A stretch of DNA of 64,000 nt. It comes from an uncultured Clostridia bacterium. GTDB lineage: Bacteria; Bacillota; Clostridia; Oscillospirales; Ruminococcaceae. Below, piece after piece: positions 8,434 through 18,376 of this stretch. Each line of letters begins with the position of its first letter. Position 1 is the stretch's first letter. The stretch is taken from positions 1-64,000 of the forward strand of contig CANQXS010000003.1 of the NCBI GenBank assembly GCA_947627875.1, in the 5' to 3' direction. A program made the position numbers and the translations under genes. The notes beneath the pieces are model-generated. The model ran no database searches and was not told where the DNA came from. It saw nothing but the letters and a program-made list of their open reading frames with translations.

Positions 8434-8512
8434 TATCGTTCTTTCGGAGTTGAAAAAATAAAGCGCATCGCACTAAGCAACCTGCCCGGGTATATTTCGA
8501 GCGGATTACTCA

Positions 8513-10486
8513 TCATTGCTTAAACGCGATTCCTTCCAGACAGCTCTGCGGGTTTGTCTGACCGGGCTTGCGTTTTCTGGAGTGCTTCGCATCGAAAGTA
8601 TTCTCCACGTATTTTCTGAATATTCCGGCAAAAGATGGCAGCGGAATGCATACGACTTCGTTGCAGAAAAGATTATACGCGTCTTCCAAGAATACACTTC
8701 CGTTCGGGTCCTGGGTGAAAGCTTCTATAACGAACATTGAAATCGCTGATTCCACATTTGTGGACTCCAATTTGACGGCATAGTTCACCTCATATTTGGG
8801 ATCTCCGGAGCCAGTGAAATCTGCGGAATACGGCAGGCTGCAATAGGCTTTCAGACACTGGTAAACAATCCCGTCCCTTTCATTAGAAAGCTTCTCAAGA
8901 AGATTGGGAATCCGATTTTCTCTTGGTATGCTGATAAGAAAGGGCATTGCAGCTATCCTGTCTTTCAAGGCTGCATCTCCGTCCTTTGTGAAGAAGGCAT
9001 GATTGGTCGCGAATACCAGCTTGGCTGTATTCTTAAACTGCTTCCTGCTTTTATATTTAACGTCGGTAGTCACGATGTCATGGCCAGTCATCTGTTTAAT
9101 CTTGCTTGCGGCAGCGGCGCTGATGGCTTTGTTGGGCATGTCCTGAATTTCACAGAGTGCTTTAAACGGCAGATTGGCAAGGGTAAACTGTCCGGCAAAG
9201 TTTTCGATATCGAGAACATAGACGGAACCTGGGGACAGCACAGAGTTTATAAAATTCACTATAGTTGATTTCCCGGAGTTGGTGACGCCTTGCAGGAGAA
9301 TCAGCTTCTTCCTTTCGCCGAGAGGTGCAAGAAGATAGCCTATGACCTCTTTCATGCGCTGCTGCCAGGTTGGATCCCCGTCAGATAGGTCACTCAGCAT
9401 TTGATTGAAGTACGGCGTAGGAGTGTAGGCTCCCTGCTTAAAAAACGCTTCAATCCTGTATATTGTAAAGCAGTCGGGGCAGAACGGTTCAAGCAACCCT
9501 GTTTGAAGGTTGAGTATCCCGTCCTGAAAGTTGAGATAATCATTGCTGACTTCCGGTGTTTCATGGCTGTCGCCTAGTATCAGCTCGACAGCTTGCTCAA
9601 TGCTGTTGACAAGGCTCGGATTGTCGCTGTCTTCGATTTTAGCCTTGAGCTCAGAATATATGAGCTTATTAAGCGAATCCTTTCCGATATGCAGGTAGTA
9701 ATACCTCTCCTTGGAGTCGTAAACAAATATCTCATCATCGACGCATACCATCCTGACCGCCTGAAGGAATCTTCTGGCAAGGAAGAAGGGCGTTTCGTTC
9801 TTCTTCAATTCCTCGGAATGCTTTTTGATCAGTGCTTCTTTCTCCGCTTCAGACAATGCCAGAACATCATAGTCGTAGTCTCGGCAGGGATTTTGAGTAA
9901 TATTGCTCGGCGGAGTTTGGCTGCTGCAAATCGGCATCTTTGTTCGGATAATGTCATTATATTCCTGATATGTCAGATGGATAGCGTCTGCCACTTCATC
10001 GCTGAGCGGCATGGCACCCTCTCTTAGTAGATCGATGATTGGTTTGCGATTTTGCAGATCAACAGACTGGCCGTCGTTGAATATGACCGGAATCTCTAAG
10101 TTGTTGCTTTTACAATGTCTACCGATGATACTCTCGTCAATACGTTTTTGATCCTCAGCGGTAAATCCTGCTTGGGAATGATAAGGATAGCTCTCCTGCG
10201 CTGCTTTGATTTCATCTATTTCTGCTTGAGATAGTTTCAAAGCTGTGGCCGTATCATGATTCAGCGGGATTTTTCTCTCCTTGATTAAATCGATGGTGGG
10301 AGCGCGATATTCTTCATCGATGGATTTATTACTAGGGATGAACCCTATTTCGCCATCATGTCCGTATCTTCCCAACACGCTTTCTTTTATACGCCTGTCC
10401 ATTTCCTCGTCCGGCATGATGTCGTTAGAAAGAATCCAACCGATTTGTGAGTTGAACTGTTGGTTGTTTTGGTTTTCATTTAGCAT
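8513..10486 (-). CDS. Phage/plasmid-type DNA primase-helicase (D5/P4 family SF3 helicase) with duplicated N-terminal module
   Basis: LGERKKLILLQGVTNSGKSTIVNFINSVL (Walker A), D5_N-like region DYLNFQDGILNLQTG..., SF3 features; start at MLNENQNN (GGAGG upstream). Confidence 0.85.
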   Translation of the reverse strand: MLNENQNNQQFNSQIGWILSNDIMPDEEMDRRIKESVLGRYGHDGEIGFIPSNKSIDEEYRAPTIDLIKERKIPLNHDTATALKLSQAEIDEIKAAQESYPYHSQAGFTAEDQKRIDESIIGRHCKSNNLEIPVIFNDGQSVDLQNRKPIIDLLREGAMPLSDEVADAIHLTYQEYNDIIRTKMPICSSQTPPSNITQNPCRDYDYDVLALSEAEKEALIKKHSEELKKNETPFFLARRFLQAVRMVCVDDEIFVYDSKERYYYLHIGKDSLNKLIYSELKAKIEDSDNPSLVNSIEQAVELILGDSHETPEVSNDYLNFQDGILNLQTGLLEPFCPDCFTIYRIEAFFKQGAYTPTPYFNQMLSDLSDGDPTWQQRMKEVIGYLLAPLGERKKLILLQGVTNSGKSTIVNFINSVLSPGSVYVLDIENFAGQFTLANLPFKALCEIQDMPNKAISAAAASKIKQMTGHDIVTTDVKYKSRKQFKNTAKLVFATNHAFFTKDGDAALKDRIAAMPFLISIPRENRIPNLLEKLSNERDGIVYQCLKAYCSLPYSADFTGSGDPKYEVNYAVKLESTNVESAISMFVIEAFTQDPNGSVFLEDAYNLFCNEVVCIPLPSFAGIFRKYVENTFDAKHSRKRKPGQTNPQSCLEGIAFKQ

Positions 10487-10625
10487 TTTGATTTCCTCCA
10501 AAAAAATTTTAATGTTTCAAACTCCGCAGCGACACACTTTGCCTTTATCCGGCAGACGATCTTGATTTTTAAAATCACGATGACTATCATGGTATCTGCC
10601 TTTGTGCTGCTCGCGGGTTTATATG

Positions 10626-10639
10626 GTGACGTGCGTCAC
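10626..10639. promoter_or_regulatory. Perfect palindrome GTGACGTGCGTCAC
   Basis: 14-bp inverted repeat between the HTH gene and the primase gene. Confidence 0.4.
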
Positions 10640-10641
10640 GG

Positions 10642-11487
10642 CTAAGTTTTCCGATGGTTATATCCCTTTTGCCTGTTGGCTTCTTTTATTTCCGCGATTT
10701 CTCTTTGCGAAAGTCTCAAAGCAATAGCGATATCCAAAGTCAGCGGAATATTGCCCTCTTTCAAAAGTCTGACGACAGCATTGTGGCTCTCTTCATCGAG
10801 CGAGACGTTCTGCGGCCCGAACCAGACTGTATCACCAGCCCCGTATTTGGCCAGCATACTCTCATGAGCGCGCCACTTTGCCTCATCGTCTGAAATTGTG
10901 GTTGTGATGTCTTGATAGGTCTCTGTGCTTGGTTGAGATTCTTTCTTTTGCTTAATTTTTCCAGCGCCACACTTCGTGGCGATATAATCTTTGAGACATA
11001 CCTTTGGTATAAGATATTTTCCTGAAACCATGAATGCTTTCAGCTTCCCGCTCCTGCACCACCGCAGGACTGCAGTGTTGCTAAATCCTGTTAATCTGCA
11101 GATGTCATTGATGTCAAGTAGATCCTCAAGCTCTTCCAATTTGGCATCGGTAAGCTCCTTGAGTTTGTTCCTTGCGGCGTTGATCTTCTGCTTGCGTTTT
11201 TTTGATCGCCGCCTTTTCTTGCCGTGCTTTACCTTTCCTGAATACCAACCGGGCTCTGCCTCATACTCGTCAGGGTGAATTTCCCTGTCCTCAAGGTATC
11301 TGATGGCGTTCTCCGTCGGGATCAGATATCGGTGAGTCTTCTTGCCGGTGTCCTTGCATGGCACCTTACCGCTTTGAAGAAGATAGCGGGCGGTGGCCTT
11401 GCTGATATGTGCAATTTTGTAAAATTCCTCCTTTGTCAGATATTTTGGATAATCCTGAAATAGATAATCAAATTTTCCTTCTTTCAT
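10642..11487 (-). CDS. Excisionase-like protein with two HTH domains and a C-terminal module shared with the primase
   Basis: LTKEEFYKIAHISKATARYLLQSGKV... and LLDINDICRLTGFSNTAVLRWCRSGKLKAFMVSGKYLIP (two HTH domains); C-term ESMLAKYGAGDTVWFGPQNVSLDEESHNAVVRLLKEGNIPLTLDIAIALRLSQREIAEIK. Confidence 0.75.
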   Translation of the reverse strand: MKEGKFDYLFQDYPKYLTKEEFYKIAHISKATARYLLQSGKVPCKDTGKKTHRYLIPTENAIRYLEDREIHPDEYEAEPGWYSGKVKHGKKRRRSKKRKQKINAARNKLKELTDAKLEELEDLLDINDICRLTGFSNTAVLRWCRSGKLKAFMVSGKYLIPKVCLKDYIATKCGAGKIKQKKESQPSTETYQDITTTISDDEAKWRAHESMLAKYGAGDTVWFGPQNVSLDEESHNAVVRLLKEGNIPLTLDIAIALRLSQREIAEIKEANRQKGYNHRKT

Positions 11488-11550
11488 AAAGACAACTCCT
11501 GTAAAATATTGGCATGACAGGCGTCATCTTTGAGCACAAAAATGTCCCCA

Positions 11551-11593
11551 ATTCTCTCGAAAAGTTCTCGCGAGAACGCCTCAGTTCTCGCGA
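11551..11593. promoter_or_regulatory. Operator-like repeats TTCTC(T/G)CGA including perfect palindrome GTTCTCGCGAGAAC
   Basis: Perfect palindrome at 11564-11577 flanked by half sites at 11552 and 11584, just upstream of the HTH gene. Confidence 0.5.
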
Positions 11594-11722
11594 AATTGAG
11601 CCTTTCGAGCCGATTTCGTTAAACAGCGATATTAAAGGCTCTGCGAGCATAAAAAGTCCGCAGAGGGGCTATACAAGCCGCTTTGCGGGTGACTTCAAAT
11701 TCCGATAATTTCTCTTGTTTTC

Positions 11723-11803
11723 CGGCAGGTGCCGAATGACCGAACGAACTTGAAAACCGTTTGGTCAAAAGCCACAAGGGTTCGAATCCCTTCCTCTCCG
11801 CCA
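11723..11803 (+). tRNA. tRNA-Ser(UGA)-like sequence; 3' half intact, 5' half degenerate (probable tRNA fragment/att scar)
   Basis: CTTGAAAACCGT anticodon region, variable arm TGGTCAAAAGCCA, T-arm AAGGGTTCGAATCCCTT, CCTCTCCGCCA end; the 5' acceptor GGAGAGG expected from the 3' strand is not present and the 5' half is about 8 nt short. Confidence 0.45.
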
Positions 11804-11889
11804 CGTCGCGGCAAGCCCTTTTGGCTCGCCGCGATTTGCTTTTAAAACTATTTGCAAATCGCGGTTTCGCTTTACGGGCTGCCGCTCCT

Positions 11890-11967
11890 CCTCCCCAAAA
11901 ATGCTTACGCATTTTCGGGGACTCCTTTTAATTTCGGACTTCGTATCGTTCGCGGCGGCATTTTAAT
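11890..11967. repeat. ~80-bp direct repeat copy A with hairpin CCCCAAAAATGCTTACGCATTTTCGGGG
   Basis: Shares CTCCCCAAAAATGC...CATTTTCGGGGAC(T/C)CCTTTTAATTTCG...GTATCGTTCGCGGCGGCATTTTA with 12425-12509. Confidence 0.85.
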
Positions 11968-12012
11968 ACTTGAATATATGCCGCCGCTCATTCACTCCGT
12001 CGCTCCGGCTTT

Positions 12013-12050
12013 TCCCCACAAAGTCTTGCGACTTTGCGGGGACCCCTTTA
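12013..12050. repeat. Related hairpin CCCCACAAAGTCTTGCGACTTTGCGGGGACCCCTTTA
   Basis: Same outer stem CCCC/GGGG and trailing GACCCCTTTA as the flanking direct repeats. Confidence 0.65.
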
Positions 12051-12424
12051 TCCGCGTAGGCGGATTTTTTTATTGGCAAACATACGCGCAAAAACTCTTT
12101 GAGGGCGAGCAATCAATCCGAAACGATTGCGAAGCCCGAAAAGATAGCTTTTTACGCTTATGTTACATATATGCGATTATTTCTCCGTGAGCTCCGCGAG
12201 CCAAGCCGATTAACAACGCGATTAAAACTCTTTGAGCCGACCGAGGCAATCCCAAACGCCGAGGAAAGGCGAAAAGCAAGTTTTAACGCTTTGTTTGGCG
12301 AGCGAGAGCGAACGGCAAGAAATAACGCTTATATTGTCGCCACGGCGTCGCAAGCTTTGTATCGCTTGTGACGCCCTTTTTATGCCTTCTTTCGGGCGTC
12401 ACCGCTCACACCGCTGCTCCGCCT

Positions 12425-12509
12425 TCTCCCCAAAAATGCCGCTTCGCGTCATTTTCGGGGACCCCTTTTAATTTCGCGGACTCCGTATCGTTCGCGGCGG
12501 CATTTTATA
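12425..12509. repeat. ~80-bp direct repeat copy B
   Basis: See copy A. Confidence 0.85.
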
Positions 12510-12510
12510 C

Positions 12511-12890
12511 GCATAATACGCATAATAAGCATAATAGGACCTAAAATGTCTATTATCCACAGAAGTACCGAATGGATTTTTTGTATTCATACCAACACGC
12601 ATAATCGGCATAATCAGCATAATCGACCCGAAAATGTCGAAAATGTCGATTATTCACAAAAGTACAATCATTTTTTCGGGCAAGCAAAGCTGCCGTTACC
12701 GCATTATATCTTCCGATTTAAATTATTAAAGCAAATTTCGGTATTATCATCTTCGTGGATAATAAGCATTATAAGCACAATAGGCTCTAAAATGTCTAAA
12801 ATGTCTATTATCCACAGAAGTATCAAATCAAATTTTCGTATTCAGACCAATACGCATAATCGACATAATCAGCATAATCGACCCGAAAAA
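12511..12890. repeat. 9-bp iteron (GCATAATNN) clusters with DnaA boxes; origin-like region
   Basis: Iteron triplets at 12511-12537, 12599-12625, 12854-12880 and a degenerate pair at 12765-12782; perfect TTATNCACA boxes at 12553-12561, 12650-12658, 12808-12816; AAAATGTCN repeats adjacent. Confidence 0.75.
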
Positions 12891-13016
12891 GCGAATAGTT
12901 AATAGTTTGATAGTTATTAGTTGTTAGTAATTGTTTGCCGCACCTTTAGAATCGCCGCGCAGGGCGGAACCTTGAGGCTAACCGCTAATAACTATTCACT
13001 AATAAGCGGATGATTT

Positions 13017-14624
13017 TCATTCCCTCCACTTTCCGCAGAGCTCGCGTATCTGCGAGGTGAGCTTTGCGTTGTCCTTGTTGGTCATTCCTCGGCGTGATTT
13101 CGCGAGCTTCAGGAGCTTTTCGGCCTCGGCAACGAGCTCGTTATACACCGCTTCCGCGCGGGTCGTTCCCTTTAATGCCTTCGCGCTGTCGGCGGCTCTG
13201 CCCTCGGCAAAAACGGTCATTCTGCCTGTCGCGAGGTCGTATTCGGCGCCGCTGTAGGGAGCGTCGGCGGCGTAGCCCTTTCCGGCGAGCAGCTTTTTGA
13301 AGTCTTCGCAGGATTCGTCGTCACCGTGGTTTACGAATATAAGCTCCGGCTTTTTTTCAAATCCCTCGACCCAGGCGGTAAGCCCCGCTTGGTCGGCGTG
13401 ACCGCTCGTGCCGTGGAGGGAGCATATCTCCGCGCTGACCGAAATCTCCTCGCCGAACAGCGTTACGCATTTTTCGCCGTTCAAAAGCCGCCTTCCGAGC
13501 GAGCCCTCCGCCTGATACCCCACAAAGAGGATTATATTTTCGGGCTTCCAGAGGTTGTGCTTTAAGTGGTGGCGTATTCTTCCCGCCTCGCACATTCCGC
13601 TCGCCGAAAGGATCACCTTCGGCTCGGGGTCGTCGTTTATAAGCTTCGATTCCTCCGAGGTAAGAGTCATCTTTATGCCGTCAAACCAAATCGGGTTGAC
13701 GCCTTTTTTTATGAGCTCTAAGGTCTCGTCGTCGAAGCAGACGGGGTCGCACTGCATAAATATCGAGGTCGCCTCGGCGGCGAGCGGGCTGTCGACGTAA
13801 ACGGGGAAGCCGTCGTGATTTTTGACCGCGCCGCTCTGCTTTATTTCGCGTATCGCATATAGAATCTCCTGGGTCCTGCCGACGGCAAACGAAGGTATAA
13901 CAACGTTTCCGCCGCGGTCGAGAGCCCGTTGTATTATCCCCGCGAGCTCAGCCTCGACGTTTCCGCGCTCGGGGCTGTGGAGGCGGTTGCCGTAGGTCGA
14001 TTCTATAACGAGATAGTCGGTCTCGCTGACCTGCTGAGGGTCGCGGATTATTCGCTGATTCGTGTTCCCGACGTCGCCGCTGAAAACTATCTTTTTTCTG
14101 ACGTCTCCCTCGGTGAGCCAAAGCTCGATGCAAGCCGAGCCGAGGAGATGGCCTATATCGGTAAAGCGGAGCTCTATTCCCTCGGCGGGGCGGATAATCT
14201 CGCCGTAATCGCAGCGAATAAACAGCGAGAGCGCGCCCAGAGCGTCGTCGAGGTCATAAACCGGTTCAACGCCGTCGAGCCCCGCACGTTCGTTCTTGCG
14301 CGAGCGCCATTTCGCCTCCGACTCCTGAATATGCGCCGAGTCGCGGAGCATTATCTCGCAGAGGTCGCAGGTTACGGCGGTGGCGTATATCTTTCCCTCA
14401 AAGCCGTCTTTATAGAGCTTCGGGAGCATTCCCGAATGGTCGATATGGGCGTGGGTGAGGAACACCGCCTCTATCAGAGAGGGGGCAACCGGCAGGTCGA
14501 TGTTTTTGAAAACGTCTCTGCCCTGTTCCATTCCGCAGTCGACGAGGTAATACTTCCCGCAGACGGTCAGAAGCGTGCAGCTCCCCGTGACTTCGTGCGT
14601 AGCGCCTATAAACTGTATCTTCAT
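13017..14624 (-). CDS. MBL-fold / beta-CASP metallohydrolase (RNA-processing exonuclease family)
   Basis: IQFIGATHEVTGSCTLL, FLTHAHIDHSGMLPKL, VIESTYGNRLH, VIPSFAVGRTQEILY, SASGMCEAGRI, LHGTSGHAD. Confidence 0.9.
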   Translation of the reverse strand: MKIQFIGATHEVTGSCTLLTVCGKYYLVDCGMEQGRDVFKNIDLPVAPSLIEAVFLTHAHIDHSGMLPKLYKDGFEGKIYATAVTCDLCEIMLRDSAHIQESEAKWRSRKNERAGLDGVEPVYDLDDALGALSLFIRCDYGEIIRPAEGIELRFTDIGHLLGSACIELWLTEGDVRKKIVFSGDVGNTNQRIIRDPQQVSETDYLVIESTYGNRLHSPERGNVEAELAGIIQRALDRGGNVVIPSFAVGRTQEILYAIREIKQSGAVKNHDGFPVYVDSPLAAEATSIFMQCDPVCFDDETLELIKKGVNPIWFDGIKMTLTSEESKLINDDPEPKVILSASGMCEAGRIRHHLKHNLWKPENIILFVGYQAEGSLGRRLLNGEKCVTLFGEEISVSAEICSLHGTSGHADQAGLTAWVEGFEKKPELIFVNHGDDESCEDFKKLLAGKGYAADAPYSGAEYDLATGRMTVFAEGRAADSAKALKGTTRAEAVYNELVAEAEKLLKLAKSRRGMTNKDNAKLTSQIRELCGKWRE

Positions 14625-14712
14625 TTTCAGCACCTCCGAGGATTATTATAGCACGTTTTTCAATATGGTGCAACATATAAGAAAAGGCTCGACCGAAAAC
14701 TTTTGTGATTGC

Positions 14713-14752
14713 AAAAACCCCGCCCGAAGCGCTGAGCTCCGAGCGGGGTTTG
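14713..14752 (-). terminator. rpoC terminator
   Basis: Minus strand AAACCCCGCTCGGAGCTCAGCGCTTCGGGCGGGGTTTTTG. Confidence 0.85.
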
Positions 14753-14758
14753 ACTTTG

Positions 14759-18334
<3,576 letters not shown>

Positions 18335-18376
18335 AATACAAACCCTCTTTACTTTAGTTTAAACGTTGACGTTGTC

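Noticed and set aside
12511-12890. CRISPR array
   Set aside because: Units are 9 bp and contiguous with similar inter-cluster DNA; no unique spacers of uniform length and no cas genes in the window.
11619-12902. ORFs such as ERKGFEPLWLLTKRF..., LLLPKNAYAFSGTPFNF..., NRHNQHNRPENVENVDYSQ...
   Set aside because: Translations of the tRNA-like fragment, hairpin repeats and iterons; no coding signature.
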